Counted from the stretch's first letter, positions 31,458-41,180 are shown. The stretch: 64,000 nucleotides of DNA from Oscillospiraceae bacterium (GCA_020025515.1 JAHHRZ010000009.1:27073-91072), one strand, 5' to 3'. A program made the numbers and translations. The notes: generated by a model not told the origin, from the letters alone.

Positions 31458-33437
31458 TTAGGAAAGGTCTGCCAGTTCCAGATAGCGCTGGCCGTTTTCC
31501 GCGATAAAATCTTTTCGGGCACTAAGTCCATCGCCCAGGAGCATGTCAAAGTATCTTGCTGTCCGCTCCGCATCCTCCGGCATGACCTTGATAAGCCGCC
31601 GGGTCTCCGGATTCATTGTGGTCATCCACATCATTTCCGGGTCGTTTTCGCCAAGACCCTTGGAGCGGCTGATGGTGACCTTTTTGCCTTCTAACTCCTT
31701 AAGAATCTTTCCCTTTTCTGCCTCATTATAGGCAAACCAGGTTTGATCCTTCTGGCTGATCTCAAACAGAGGAGATTCTGCAATATAGACATAGCCCTCC
31801 TGGATCAAGGTGGGGGTCAATCGGTACAGCATGGTCAAAAGCAGGGTCCGAATCTGGAAGCCGTCCACATCCGCATCGGTACAGATGACCACCTTATTCC
31901 ACCGCAGATTCCCCAAATCAAAAGAAGTCAGGTCCTTCGCCTTCTTCCCTGTCACCTCAACCCCGCAGCCGATGACCTTCAAAAGGTCTGTAATGATCTC
32001 ACTTTTAAAAATCCGGTCGTAATCTGCCTTCAAGCAGTTAAGGATTTTACCTCGGATGGGCATGATGCCCTGGAATTCTGCATCTCTGGAAAGCTTGACC
32101 GAGCCCAATGCGGAATCGCCCTCCACGATGTAAAGCTCCCGCTTGCTCACATCCCGGCTTCGGCAGTCCACAAATTTCTGGACCCGGTTGCTGATGTCCA
32201 TGGAGCCGGAAAGCTTTTTCTTAATGGTGATTTTGGCTTTTTCCGCTGATTCCCTGCTTCGCTTGTTCACAAGGATCTGGTCAACGGCCCGGTCGGCCTC
32301 CGCTTTGTTTTCCAGAAACCAGACCTGAAGGTTTTCCCGGAAAAAGGCCGTCATGGCCTCCTGAATAAATTTACTGTTGACTGATTTCTTCGTCTGGTTT
32401 TCAAAGCTGGCAATGGTGGAAAAACAGTTGGTCACCAGCACCAGAGAATCCTGAATGTCCTGATAGAGGATCTTTCCCTCTGTTTTGGTGTACTTTCCGG
32501 TCTCCTTGATATACTTATCAAACGCCGCCACAAAGCCGGAACGGACCGCCTTGTCAGGAGATCCGCCGTGCTCCAGCCAAGAGGAGTTGTGATAGTACTC
32601 CACATGGTTGATTTTCTTGGAAAAACAGAAGGCGGCTGAAATTTTCAGCTTCATTTCCGGCCGATTTTCACTGTCACGGCCCCGGCGCTCCGCCTCAAAA
32701 TAGGCAGGCATGGTAAAGGCGTCGTCTCCCGTGAGTTCTTCCAGATACTGGACAATGCCCCGCTCATAGCAGAACTCCTCGGTTTCAAACTTCCCATTCA
32801 CCTGATTGCGGAATCGGAAGGTAATTCCCTTGTTGACTACCGCCTGACGGCGGATCACATCCCGGAAATAAGCCGCCGGAATATCGATTTCTGTAAAAAC
32901 TTCCCGATCAGGCCGCCAGCGGAAACAGGAGCCGGTCTTCTTCCGGTCCATCGGCTCTGTGTGCAGGCCGCCGATGTTTTTGCCCTTTTCAAAGTGCAAA
33001 GAGTACTTCTGCCCGTCCCGGCGAATCACGGCATCGAAATATTCCGATGCGTACTGGGTTGCACAGGAGCCCAACCCGTTAAGGCCCAGAGAATACTCAT
33101 AGTTGGCACCGTCTGTATCATATTTACCGCCGGCGTACATCTCACAGAACACCAGCTCCCAGTTGTATCGCTGCTCTTTTTCGTTAAAGTCCACCGGGCA
33201 GCCCCGGCCGAAGTCCTCGACTTCTACGGACAGATCCTCATATCGGGTGACGACAATCAAATCGCCATACCCTTCTCTGGCCTCATCAATGGCATTTGAG
33301 AGAATCTCAAACACCGCATGCTTACAGCCTTCCAGATCATCCGAACCAAAAATAACCGCAGGCCGTTTCCGAACCCGCTCCTCATCTTTCAGCATGGAGA
33401 TGGAGGTATTGTCATACACTACTTTTTTCTTTGCCAT
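31458..33437 (-). CDS. parE: Type IIA topoisomerase subunit B, ParE-like
   Basis: This 659-residue ATPase subunit has the GHKL ATP-binding motifs (KHAVFEILSNAIDEAREG with Glu and Asn; VEDFGRGCPVD; SLGLNGLGSCATQYAS) and the Toprim metal site (YIVEGDSALGSV; VICTDADVDGFQIRTLL). C-terminal SKGLGENDPEMMWMTTMNPE is the conserved end. It is preceded by GGAGGAACC and its own promoter at 33483-33511. Together with the downstream subunit A gene it makes the heterotetramer. The call of ParE rather than GyrB rests on the partner. Confidence 0.87.
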   Translation of the reverse strand: MAKKKVVYDNTSISMLKDEERVRKRPAVIFGSDDLEGCKHAVFEILSNAIDEAREGYGDLIVVTRYEDLSVEVEDFGRGCPVDFNEKEQRYNWELVFCEMYAGGKYDTDGANYEYSLGLNGLGSCATQYASEYFDAVIRRDGQKYSLHFEKGKNIGGLHTEPMDRKKTGSCFRWRPDREVFTEIDIPAAYFRDVIRRQAVVNKGITFRFRNQVNGKFETEEFCYERGIVQYLEELTGDDAFTMPAYFEAERRGRDSENRPEMKLKISAAFCFSKKINHVEYYHNSSWLEHGGSPDKAVRSGFVAAFDKYIKETGKYTKTEGKILYQDIQDSLVLVTNCFSTIASFENQTKKSVNSKFIQEAMTAFFRENLQVWFLENKAEADRAVDQILVNKRSRESAEKAKITIKKKLSGSMDISNRVQKFVDCRSRDVSKRELYIVEGDSALGSVKLSRDAEFQGIMPIRGKILNCLKADYDRIFKSEIITDLLKVIGCGVEVTGKKAKDLTSFDLGNLRWNKVVICTDADVDGFQIRTLLLTMLYRLTPTLIQEGYVYIAESPLFEISQKDQTWFAYNEAEKGKILKELEGKKVTISRSKGLGENDPEMMWMTTMNPETRRLIKVMPEDAERTARYFDMLLGDGLSARKDFIAENGQRYLELADLS

Positions 33438-33482
33438 GGTTCCTCCGTCACAAATTAAGCATATTCATCCATTATCTTGTCC

Positions 33483-33511
33483 ATTATAATGCATTTTCCA
33501 TAAAAAGTCAA
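33483..33511 (-). promoter_or_regulatory. parE-parC promoter
   Basis: Minus strand: TTGACT (33511-33506), 17 bases, TATAAT (33488-33483), ahead of parE. A CCCCCG / CGGGGG hairpin sits just upstream of the -35. Confidence 0.72.
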
Positions 33512-33586
33512 CAAATCCCCCGAGTTGTTCCGGGGGTTGTCCGCTCTTCTTTTATAAAGTCTACTATGTTCCACTTGCGCAACATC

Positions 33587-33629
33587 AAAACAGACCTGCT
33601 GCGAAAACAATTCCACAGCAGGTCTGTTT
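33587..33629 (-). terminator. Terminator after the small multidrug export gene
   Basis: Perfect 14-bp stem (AAACAGACCTGCTG / CAGCAGGTCTGTTT) follows the stop codon by 3 bases; the T run TTTT is on the minus strand. Confidence 0.85.
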
Positions 33630-33632
33630 GAA

Positions 33633-34103
33633 TCAATGAGAAAATACGGCAAGAACTCCGGTTCCCAGCAGGGTCATGATCACGCCCGCAATGGCAACGC
33701 CGGACAGCACCGCAAGAATGGTGGGCTTAAATTCCATGTCCAAAAAGCTGGCTGCCAGAGTGCCCGTCCATGCCCCGGTTCCGGGAACAGGAATGGCCAC
33801 AAACAGCATCAGCGCCACAAACAGGCCCCGGCCGGCTTTGGCCTTCAGCTTCTCGCCTCCCCGGTGCCCTTTCTCCAAACAAAAGCGGAAGAACTTTCCA
33901 ATACCGGGCTTGTCCGCTCCCCACACCAGAACCTTTCTGGCAAACAGGTAAATAATCGGAACCGGCAGCATATTTCCGATGATACAAATAATGTAGGCAG
34001 GCACCAGACTCAGGCCCAGACTGGGGGCCATCAGGGCCGCGCCTCGCAGCTCTACCAAAGGAACCATAGAAACAAAGAAAATCAGCAGGTACTTTTTCAG
34101 CAT
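33633..34103 (-). CDS. Small multidrug export family protein (COG2426)
   Basis: This 156-residue membrane protein matches the Sm_multidrug_ex family: MVPLVELRGAALMAPSLGL, then AYIICIIGNMLPVPIIYLFA and FVAIPVPGTGAWTGTLAASF. It has about four membrane helices; the GxGAWTG loop is the family hallmark. A real drug-export role is not proven for the family. GGAG precedes the ATG at 34103; an upstream GTG/ATG pair at 34118/34115 lacks one. Confidence 0.85.
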   Translation of the reverse strand: MLKKYLLIFFVSMVPLVELRGAALMAPSLGLSLVPAYIICIIGNMLPVPIIYLFARKVLVWGADKPGIGKFFRFCLEKGHRGGEKLKAKAGRGLFVALMLFVAIPVPGTGAWTGTLAASFLDMEFKPTILAVLSGVAIAGVIMTLLGTGVLAVFSH

Positions 34104-34287
34104 CACAAACTCCATCACATTTATTATTTATTATTCATTGTATAGTCTAGTGGTCCGCAGCGTAAAAGTCAAGTTAAAACATGGTTAAGATTTTTTCCGA
34201 CTTCATCCGATGTCCTGTTTTCACATCTTTCCCGCAATGAAATCAGCGGTGATTCCACCGAACCACCGCCAAAATTTTTCAACCAGG

Positions 34288-35097
34288 CTAAGTTAAGCCC
34301 AGAATTTTTGCGCCGTTTTCCCAGGCAATGAGACGTTTTTCCTCATCGGTCAGAGGCAGCGCCAAAAACTGTTCCACCTCTGTCTTGGGGTGCAGCATAG
34401 GAAAGTCCGTTCCGAAGAGGACACGATCCGCCCCGTAGGCACGAATCAACTCCGCCATCCGCTCCGGTGTAAACGCAAACATGGAGGATGACACATCCAC
34501 ATACAGGTTTTCATACTTTCCTGCCAGTGCCTTGGTGGCCTCCTCCCAGAGGGAGAAGCCGCCCATATGGGCGCCGATAAAAGTCGTCTTGGGGAATGCC
34601 TCCAGCACCGGGATCAGCTGCTCCGGATTGGAGTAAGGGAATCGGCGGTCTCCGGTGTGGAGCAGAAACGGAAGCTGGTTTTCTGCCAGCTCATAGAGCC
34701 ACATGGCGCCCTCAGAATCCAGTGCAAACTGCTGCATATCGGGATGCAGCTTCACCCCCTTGAGGCCCAGAGAAATCAGGTGCTCAATATCCCCCGCCAC
34801 ATCGGGGCTGTCGGGGTGCAATGTTCCAAAGGCCACGCAGCGCCCCTCACTCTGTTCTGCCTTTCTGGCCAGAAACTCATTGATATGCCGCACCTGATGG
34901 GGAACCGTGGCAGCAGAGCAGAGCAGGGATTTTTCAATCCCTGCCTCCTGCTGAAAATGCAATACATCCTGCAATGTGCAGGGTTGTGTTACCGAGTGAT
35001 CTCCCCACTGGCCTTCATAGAATTTGGCAACTGCATGGGACGCTTTTTCAGCAATCGCCCGGGGATACACGTGGCAATGAAAATCCAGAAATCTCAT
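34288..35097 (-). CDS. Metal-dependent amidohydrolase (Amidohydro_2 family)
   Basis: This 269-residue TIM-barrel hydrolase has the metal motif FLDFHCHVYP (His7 and His9), a LHPDMQQFALD segment, LLHTGD, IGAHMGGFSLW and FGTDFPMLHP (the late Asp). The family includes decarboxylases and lactonases; the substrate is not clear from sequence. It starts 18 bases after the pepD stop and is probably in the same operon. The length is normal for the family. Confidence 0.85.
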   Translation of the reverse strand: MRFLDFHCHVYPRAIAEKASHAVAKFYEGQWGDHSVTQPCTLQDVLHFQQEAGIEKSLLCSAATVPHQVRHINEFLARKAEQSEGRCVAFGTLHPDSPDVAGDIEHLISLGLKGVKLHPDMQQFALDSEGAMWLYELAENQLPFLLHTGDRRFPYSNPEQLIPVLEAFPKTTFIGAHMGGFSLWEEATKALAGKYENLYVDVSSSMFAFTPERMAELIRAYGADRVLFGTDFPMLHPKTEVEQFLALPLTDEEKRLIAWENGAKILGLT

Positions 35098-35115
35098 GTT
35101 ACAGACATTTGCTCC

Positions 35116-36561
35116 TTACAACCGCTTGAGAATCTCCAGCAGGTAGTCCCACATACGGGCAGTGGATGCAATGCCCAGTCTCTCGCGGCTGGTATGAATG
35201 TCATGCATCTCAGGTCCAAAGGAAACGCAGTCCAGACCGGGAAGTTTATCGCTCAAAAGTCCGCACTCCAGACCGGCATGGATGGCAACCACCTCCGGTG
35301 TCTGGCCGAACAGATCCTCATAGACCTTTACCATGGTGTCCCGTAGAGCAGAGTCCTTCCGGTACTCCCAAGCGGGATAGTCCCCCATCTGGCTGTATAC
35401 GGCACCGTATTCTTCAGAAATGGCACGGAGCTTCTGGGTGAGATCCTTCTTTTCCTGATTCACGGAGCTGCGCACAGAGAAGGTCAGATGCAGATTGTCC
35501 CCGTCTACCTTGGCAATGCCCAGATTCAAAGAAGTCTGCACCAAGCCATCGATGTCCTTGCTCATGGCCTGCACCCCGTTGGGGACGGCACGGATGATAT
35601 TGGCAACCTTCTTGGAATCGTCTGTGCTCATAGCCAGGGCACCGAAAGCTTCCACTTCCTCTGCGGTAATGGTCACATTGGGGTCATTGTACTGTGCTCT
35701 GCACTCTGCCTCCAGCTCCTTGGCAATTTCATTGATGACCTCAAGGTTCAGGCCCATAGCCACCAGGTTCACCCGGCAGGATCTGGGAATGGCATTGTCC
35801 TTTGAGCCGCCGGCAAGGCTGGCAATGCAGGCAGGCATTTTCTCCTGAATACGGCAAAGGAATTCGCCCATCACCTTGTTGGCATTGGCCCGATTCTTAT
35901 GGATTTCCACGCCGGAGTGGCCACCTTGGAGGCCATCCACCTGCAGCAGCACACAGGGGCCGTAGACGGTCCGGCGGCTGACTGGCATATCAATGGAGGA
36001 GGTTGCACCGCCTGCGCAGGAGACCGTGAGGATTCCCTCTTCTTCGGAGTCAATATTGATGAGCACACGGCCCTTAAAATCGTCGGTAGAAATGGCCTCG
36101 GCACCCAGCATACCGATTTCCTCATCCACCGTAATCATGATTTCCAGAGGCGGATGGGCAATCTCTTTAGAATCCAGCAATGCCAGAGCGTAAGCAACGG
36201 CAATCCCGTCGTCTCCGCCCAGGGTGGTGCCGTGAGCAAAGATATAAGAACCGTCATGGTCCAAATTCAGGCCGTCTTTCTCAAAATCAATGGTGCAGTC
36301 TTCGTCCTTCTCGCAGACCATGTCCATATGGCCCTGGATGATGACGGGAGCGTGATTCTCATAACCGGCAGTGCCGTCTTGAAAGATTACCACATTATTG
36401 CTCTCATCCTGGCGGTACTTGAGGCCACGCTCCTGGGCAAACTTTACCAGATAATCGCTGATTTGCTTGGTATTCCGGGAACCGTGGGGAATGGCGCAGA
36501 TTTCTTCAAAAAAATGAAATACAGAACTGGGCTCCAGCCCAGCCAGAGGATGCTTTTCCAT
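35116..36561 (-). CDS. pepD: Aminoacyl-histidine dipeptidase (M20C)
   Basis: This 481-residue cytosolic metallopeptidase cleaves dipeptides such as carnosine-type Xaa-His. Metal ligands are visible in order: IIQGHMDMVCEKD (His, then Asp), TLGGDDGIAVAYALALLD (Asp), VDEEIGMLGAEAI (Glu-Glu), INIDSEEEGIL (Asp), and IHAGLECGLLSDK (His near the C-terminus). The middle holds the lid domain. It has AAAGGAGTG before ATG, a promoter at 36596-36624, and shares its operon with an amidohydrolase. Confidence 0.93.
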   Translation of the reverse strand: MEKHPLAGLEPSSVFHFFEEICAIPHGSRNTKQISDYLVKFAQERGLKYRQDESNNVVIFQDGTAGYENHAPVIIQGHMDMVCEKDEDCTIDFEKDGLNLDHDGSYIFAHGTTLGGDDGIAVAYALALLDSKEIAHPPLEIMITVDEEIGMLGAEAISTDDFKGRVLINIDSEEEGILTVSCAGGATSSIDMPVSRRTVYGPCVLLQVDGLQGGHSGVEIHKNRANANKVMGEFLCRIQEKMPACIASLAGGSKDNAIPRSCRVNLVAMGLNLEVINEIAKELEAECRAQYNDPNVTITAEEVEAFGALAMSTDDSKKVANIIRAVPNGVQAMSKDIDGLVQTSLNLGIAKVDGDNLHLTFSVRSSVNQEKKDLTQKLRAISEEYGAVYSQMGDYPAWEYRKDSALRDTMVKVYEDLFGQTPEVVAIHAGLECGLLSDKLPGLDCVSFGPEMHDIHTSRERLGIASTARMWDYLLEILKRL

Positions 36562-36595
36562 TGGGATACACTCCTTTTTCCATAATATATTCTAT

Positions 36596-36624
36596 AGTTT
36601 ACCATGTTTTTTCTATTATGTCTA
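36596..36624 (-). promoter_or_regulatory. pepD promoter
   Basis: Minus strand: TAGACA (36624-36619), 17 bases, TAAACT (36601-36596). The TAAACT -10 is weaker than consensus. Confidence 0.5.
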
Positions 36625-36649
36625 CAAAGAAAACAAGATTTTGATTGAC

Positions 36650-37183
36650 GCATGGAAGAAATTGCGTTGATGTGCTACCAACCAAAAGCCATAGCCGCAT
36701 TGAGTCCAAATACAAAAACTGCCCTTTGTCCGGGAGTGTGCCCAGTGGCAAAGCATGCGCTTATGTGTTCAGGCACAAGTTCTTCTGTCCCCGGCTCGGT
36801 GCAGCGCAAAAAAAATTTATCAAATACGCATAATTGCATATAATATCTTGATAATTTCCGTGTCAGATTGTATAATATTTCCATATATCGTGTGCTTTTC
36901 TGCCTGATACCCCAAAAATGTTATGATTCGCTTTGCCATTTTGTCTGCCCACGAATGTGCAAACGCAGTTAAAATGTATGACTGTTTTGCATGGAACACA
37001 TTCTGTCTGCACATAGAAGAATTGGAATTCAGGCACAACGGGGCCATCATCGGACAGTTACTACCCGGCACCAGCGGATTGTCAAAGAATTTGTTCGTTT
37101 TCTTTTGCTCTAAATCTTACTATAAACCCAGTTTTCTCTTAATAGATAACAAATCGAGTATCAGAAAGGGTGTTTAATTTTCC
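36650..37183. other. Long intergenic region ahead of the ABC transporter
   Basis: This 530-base AT-rich stretch holds no recognisable gene. A good promoter (TTGATA 36848-36853, 17 bases, TATAAT 36871-36876) points toward the transporter and would give a leader of about 300 bases. Small open frames exist on both strands but lack ribosome binding sites and sensible composition. Confidence 0.5.
36848..36876 (+). promoter_or_regulatory. Promoter upstream of the ABC transporter
   Basis: TTGATA, 17-base spacer, TATAAT. Nothing but the transporter lies downstream on this strand. Confidence 0.6.
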
Positions 37184-38815
37184 ATGAATACCAAAGTAAA
37201 GTGGAGAACAACCTCCCGGTTTGTTCTCAAAATGTTTTCCTACGCCAAACTGCTAACGGCTTTTATGTTTTTCCTGGTACTCAGCAACACCATTTTTATG
37301 TACATTGTCCCCATATTCACCCAGAAGATGGTAGACGGATTGCTGCAACCTGGAAAGACAGAGGTAAATTTAGCGCTCATTGCTGGATATATTGTGATTC
37401 TGTTACTATCTGTCGTGTGTTCCAATCTGGAACGTTACATTGCTGTTAGGCACGAGGAAGTCGTGGGAGATCGGTTTAGGAATGATTTCTTTCGCATCCT
37501 CTTCCGAAAAAATTACGTAGAATTTAATCGCAGTTCCTATGGAGATATTGAAACAGCCATGACCTCCTGCATTGAGGATATTAACGATGCTGCATACTGT
37601 TTTGTTGAAACATTGATTGTGTATCCCATTGGCATCGTCTTGGGTATTTCCTATATTTCTGGTATTTCCGGCTGGCTGCTGCTTGTTTTGCTTGCGCAGC
37701 TACTCCTGAATTACTTCATAATGCATCGAGGCAGTATGCTTCTGAATCAGACTTCCAAGGAAAGCTATCAGGCGCAAAGCCGTTATTTCTCGGTGCTGGC
37801 CAGTCTTCATCACGCCTACGAAAATATTCGGCTGCTGTTTCTGCTGCCCAGAGCAGATCAAAAGCACAAAAAGGAAAGCAGTGCCTATGCCAAAGCAAAT
37901 ATTAAAATGGCCGGGGTAAATTCCCTTCAAATCTCCATGCTCTTGGACTTATCCGATGCCATTTTGAATATTGCGGTCATATTCCTGTTTTATCATCTTA
38001 TTCGCAACCGGCAAAGTACCATTGGTGCCTATTTGGCGTTTATGGCTATGAAGGAGGCCATCAGCGGCAATATCAATGGGTTTATTAAATTGAAGGCCAA
38101 CAAAGCGCAATTTGACGCTGCCTTTGAGCAAATCGACGTAATAGAGCCCATAGAGTCGTTTCTACAGCATGATTTTACATCTGCGCAAAGAAGGACAACT
38201 GAGGTAGACGGAGTCGCATTGCGGCAGGTGGAATATGCTTATCCGAATAATCCACAGAAATTCATGCTAGATTACGAATTCAAAAAGCACGGCTGCTATT
38301 TATTGACCGGTGAAAACGGCATGGGAAAATCTACATTTGTGCGGCTTCTTACAAACCTTTTGGAGGACAATGCAGGGATTTGTACCGGGGATGCCGTGAT
38401 TCAGGTACTGCCACAAAATCTCCAGATTTTTGATGACGACATCATAGATCTGATTCTCGACGAAAATACTGCGTTTTCGGAAGAAATAGCTGCGGATTTT
38501 GGGGTGTTGAAGCAGATCAACCGGATTCAAAAGCCTCCTGCTGGTGAAAAGTCATTGACCGGTTCTCTGTCTGGCGGAGAAAAGAAGAAGATACTTCTTT
38601 CATTGCTCTTAGGTCAGAAGTCAGATGTTCTGATCCTGGACGAGCCCTTTGCAGAGATCGACTCGGAGTCAAAGGAGCTCCTTGCAAAACTGATTCGCAA
38701 GGCAGCACTTGAGAAAACTGTAATTCTGATTACCCATGAGATTCCTCCAACCTTGAAAGACAGTGCAATCATACTTCGTATGGATAAAAAAGAGGGAACA
38801 ACGCAAATTTTATAA
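37184..38815 (+). CDS. ABC half-transporter: membrane and ATPase domains in one chain
   Basis: This 543-residue protein has an N-terminal membrane domain with about six helices (residues 20-310) and a C-terminal ATPase: Walker A GENGMGKSTFVRLL (near 376), Q loop VLPQNLQIFDDD, signature SLSGGEKKKILL, Walker B DVLILDEPFAEID and the switch His in LITHEIPPTL. It has no C39 peptidase domain. The ATPase is compact, with a short helical region. The Shine-Dalgarno is weak (AAAGGGTG, 13 bases away). Lower GC than its neighbours suggests transfer. Peptide or lipid export is possible; no substrate gene is seen. Confidence 0.85.
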   Translation: MNTKVKWRTTSRFVLKMFSYAKLLTAFMFFLVLSNTIFMYIVPIFTQKMVDGLLQPGKTEVNLALIAGYIVILLLSVVCSNLERYIAVRHEEVVGDRFRNDFFRILFRKNYVEFNRSSYGDIETAMTSCIEDINDAAYCFVETLIVYPIGIVLGISYISGISGWLLLVLLAQLLLNYFIMHRGSMLLNQTSKESYQAQSRYFSVLASLHHAYENIRLLFLLPRADQKHKKESSAYAKANIKMAGVNSLQISMLLDLSDAILNIAVIFLFYHLIRNRQSTIGAYLAFMAMKEAISGNINGFIKLKANKAQFDAAFEQIDVIEPIESFLQHDFTSAQRRTTEVDGVALRQVEYAYPNNPQKFMLDYEFKKHGCYLLTGENGMGKSTFVRLLTNLLEDNAGICTGDAVIQVLPQNLQIFDDDIIDLILDENTAFSEEIAADFGVLKQINRIQKPPAGEKSLTGSLSGGEKKKILLSLLLGQKSDVLILDEPFAEIDSESKELLAKLIRKAALEKTVILITHEIPPTLKDSAIILRMDKKEGTTQIL

Positions 38816-38860
38816 ATTGGCAGACAGGTGCATCATATACTACTGTTTGCTTTCTACACG

Positions 38861-38930
38861 AAAAATGCTCTAGCTGCCTTCACTAACCACGACAAACATT
38901 CGTGATTAAGAAGTCACCTAGAGCATCTTT
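38861..38930 (-). terminator. Long hairpin terminator downstream of the broken acetyltransferase
   Basis: AAAATGCTCTAG and its complement CTAGAGCAT flank a 44-base inner hairpin with a CACG / CGTG stem. A TTTTT run lies on the minus strand. Confidence 0.6.
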
Positions 38931-38995
38931 CTCCCTTTTCAGCCTCAAGCCATGATCTGCCGGATTACATAAAACTTCCGCACACATGGACTTCC

Positions 38996-39486
38996 CTATT
39001 CCATATCATGTTTTGTGCACCTGTAATACCGAAATTCCTTGTCTTCCCCTATGCAGACAAATCCAACTTTTCCCAGCACATGCTGACTCCTTGTGTTTTT
39101 GACCAGCACATCTGCCAGAATGGTCTTCATGTCCATATTTTGAAAAGCATATCTCAGGGCCAGTTTTTCAGCCTGCGTACCATATCCATGGTTTTTATAC
39201 TGGTCGTTGACCATGCATATGGTCAGCTCGCAGGATTTTTCAGAAAAGTTGATATGCCGAAGCCCCACCTCACCAATCACCTGTTCCCCAGCAGAATATA
39301 AAAGGTTTTTCTGTCCTTTTGACTTTGCAGCTTTTGAAATCTTGCCGAAACCTTTTTAGAATCATACTGATAGGGTATAAACTGTGTCGGATCCGAAAAG
39401 AGATTTGGGTCTTGGATCAGATTCCGATAAAACCCATGGCACAGTTCCTCCGTTCCCTCCTCCATGGTAACCTTCTGTTCTTTCAT
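38996..39486 (-). pseudogene. GNAT acetyltransferase, frameshifted
   Basis: The 5' part (39277-39486, start MKEQKVTMEEGTEELCHGFY after GGAAGG) runs to TFYILLGNR and stops. The other part (38996-39280) continues in another frame with VIGEVGLRHINFSEKSCELT, YKNHGYGTQAEKLALRYAF and DVLVKNTRSQHVLGKVGFV. The latter holds the acetyl-CoA loop and C-terminal motifs of the GNAT fold. Restoring one base at the CCCC run (39286-39289) would join them as ILLGEQVIGEV. So this is one gene broken by a single-base loss, or a sequencing slip. Confidence 0.85.
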
Positions 39487-39541
39487 TGGATTTCCTTCCC
39501 CCGTGATTGAATCACACCTGCATACCACATGCCTCCGTAAC

Positions 39542-41050
39542 CTACAGCTGTGTTGTCCGATACTGAATGGCCTCTGCCAAATGCTGCGGCTGAATCTCCT
39601 GGGTACCATCCAGGTCCGCAATGGTGCGGGCTACACGAAGGATTCTGTCATAGCTGCGGGCTGTCAGTCCCATGGTGCGAAATGCCGATTCCATGAGTTT
39701 CACGCAGTCCGGTGTCAAAGTGCAGATGCTTTGGGTTTGGGCAGGGGTCATTCTGGCATTGCAATAAGTATTCCCTTCCCCAAAGCGTTCTAATTGTCTG
39801 GCTCGGGCCCCATTGACCCGCTGACGGATTTCAGCTGAAGTTTCAGCCGGTGACCGATCCTGCAGCTCTTCAAATTTCACCGACGGCACATCCACTACGA
39901 TGTCCACCCGATCCAATAACGGTCCGGAAATTCTGCTTTGATAGTGCTCCACGGACGCCTGGGAGCAGGTGCATCTGCCGGAAGGATCTCCATACCATCC
40001 GCATTTGCAGGGATTCATGGCACACACCAGCATAAACTCAGCAGGGTAGGTCACGGTCCCACTGACCCTGGAAATGGTGACCGCCCCCTCTTCCATGGGC
40101 TGGCGCATGATGTCCAGGGTATCCTTCTTGAACTCCGGCAGCTCATCTAAGAACAGAACACCCTTATGAGCCATGGATATTTCCCCCGGTCTGGGGTTGC
40201 TGCCGCCGCCGGAAAGTCCCGCCATTGAAATAGTATGGTGAGGGGACCGAAAGGGCCGTTCCTGAACCAAAGGCCGCTCTTTGGTCAGCATGCCCAAAAC
40301 CGAGTAGATCTTCGATACCTCCAGAGACTCCTCCCATGTCATATCCGGCAAAATAGAAGGCAGCCGCTTGCTGAGCATGCTTTTTCCCGAACCGGGAGGG
40401 CCCATTAGCAAGATGTTATGGCCTCCGGCTGCCGCAATCTCCATGGCCCTTTTTACATTTTCCTGCCCTTTTACATCAGAAAAGTCCAAATGGGCCGTGT
40501 TTTCCTGGGTTGGACTCCAGAGCGGTTCCGGCGCAATGGGCGTCCCTCCCCCCAGATGCTCTGCCAGCTGTGCCAGAGAGTCCACCGGGATCACCACCGG
40601 TCCCCGGGCCAGAGTTGCCTCCGCCGCGTTGGCAGAGGGGACAAACAATGTGGATATCCCGGCTTCTTTTGCCGCAAGCGCCATGGGCAAAACGCCGGAA
40701 ACGGGGCGGACCTTTCCTTCCAGACTCAATTCTCCCAGAAACGCCATATCCTCTGCAGGCTTTTTAATGAGACCGGCCGCCGCAAGGATGCCCAAAAGCA
40801 TGGGCAAATCGTATAAAGTTCCAGATTTTTTAATGCTGGCGGGAGCCAGATTCACCGTAATTCGGCTCACAGGGAATCGGAACCCGCTGCTTTTTGCAGC
40901 AGCCCGGACCCGTTCCCGGGCCTCTTTTACCGCTGCATCCGGCAGTCCTACAATCTCGAATCCAGGCAGTCCATTGGAAATAAAACATTCCGCCACCACT
41001 TGACATCCAAAAATCCCATGAAGGCCCAGTGTTTTTATGCTACAGACCAT
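39542..41050 (-). CDS. comM: YifB family Mg-chelatase-like AAA+ ATPase (ComM)
   Basis: This 502-residue protein has an N-terminal Lon-like (ChlI) domain (FEIVGLPDAAVKEARERVRA, SGTLYDLPMLLGILAAAGLI), Walker A LLMGPPGSGKSMLSKRLPS, Walker B GVLFLDELPEFKKD and a Cys cluster in CAMNPCKCGWYGDPSGRCTC. ComM is a hexameric branch-migration helicase that helps integrate transformed DNA in other bacteria. ATG 41050 has GAGGTGATACA upstream; an in-frame ATG at 41089 has no such site. Its promoter lies back to back with that of the oxidoreductase gene. Confidence 0.92.
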   Translation of the reverse strand: MVCSIKTLGLHGIFGCQVVAECFISNGLPGFEIVGLPDAAVKEARERVRAAAKSSGFRFPVSRITVNLAPASIKKSGTLYDLPMLLGILAAAGLIKKPAEDMAFLGELSLEGKVRPVSGVLPMALAAKEAGISTLFVPSANAAEATLARGPVVIPVDSLAQLAEHLGGGTPIAPEPLWSPTQENTAHLDFSDVKGQENVKRAMEIAAAGGHNILLMGPPGSGKSMLSKRLPSILPDMTWEESLEVSKIYSVLGMLTKERPLVQERPFRSPHHTISMAGLSGGGSNPRPGEISMAHKGVLFLDELPEFKKDTLDIMRQPMEEGAVTISRVSGTVTYPAEFMLVCAMNPCKCGWYGDPSGRCTCSQASVEHYQSRISGPLLDRVDIVVDVPSVKFEELQDRSPAETSAEIRQRVNGARARQLERFGEGNTYCNARMTPAQTQSICTLTPDCVKLMESAFRTMGLTARSYDRILRVARTIADLDGTQEIQPQHLAEAIQYRTTQL

Positions 41051-41077
41051 TGTATCACCTCTCAACCATTTTATGAC

Positions 41078-41106
41078 ATCATATCGCATATTTAGAAAAA
41101 ATTCAA
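41078..41106 (-). promoter_or_regulatory. comM promoter
   Basis: Minus strand: TTGAAT (41106-41101), 17 bases, TATGAT (41083-41078). Confidence 0.6.
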
Positions 41107-41180
41107 ATGGTTATTCGTATATATTCGTAATTTCTTACAATATATTTATTTTAAAAAACAGAAAGTCTACATTTTGACGA

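Noticed and set aside
29191..33437. Calling the topoisomerase pair GyrA/GyrB
   Set aside because: The A subunit lacks the GyrA box expected of gyrase; ParC/ParE fits better, although activity is not proven.
36652..37177. Small Cys-containing open frames upstream of the ABC transporter as peptide precursors
   Set aside because: No ribosome binding sites, no leader-peptide pattern and no modifying enzymes nearby.
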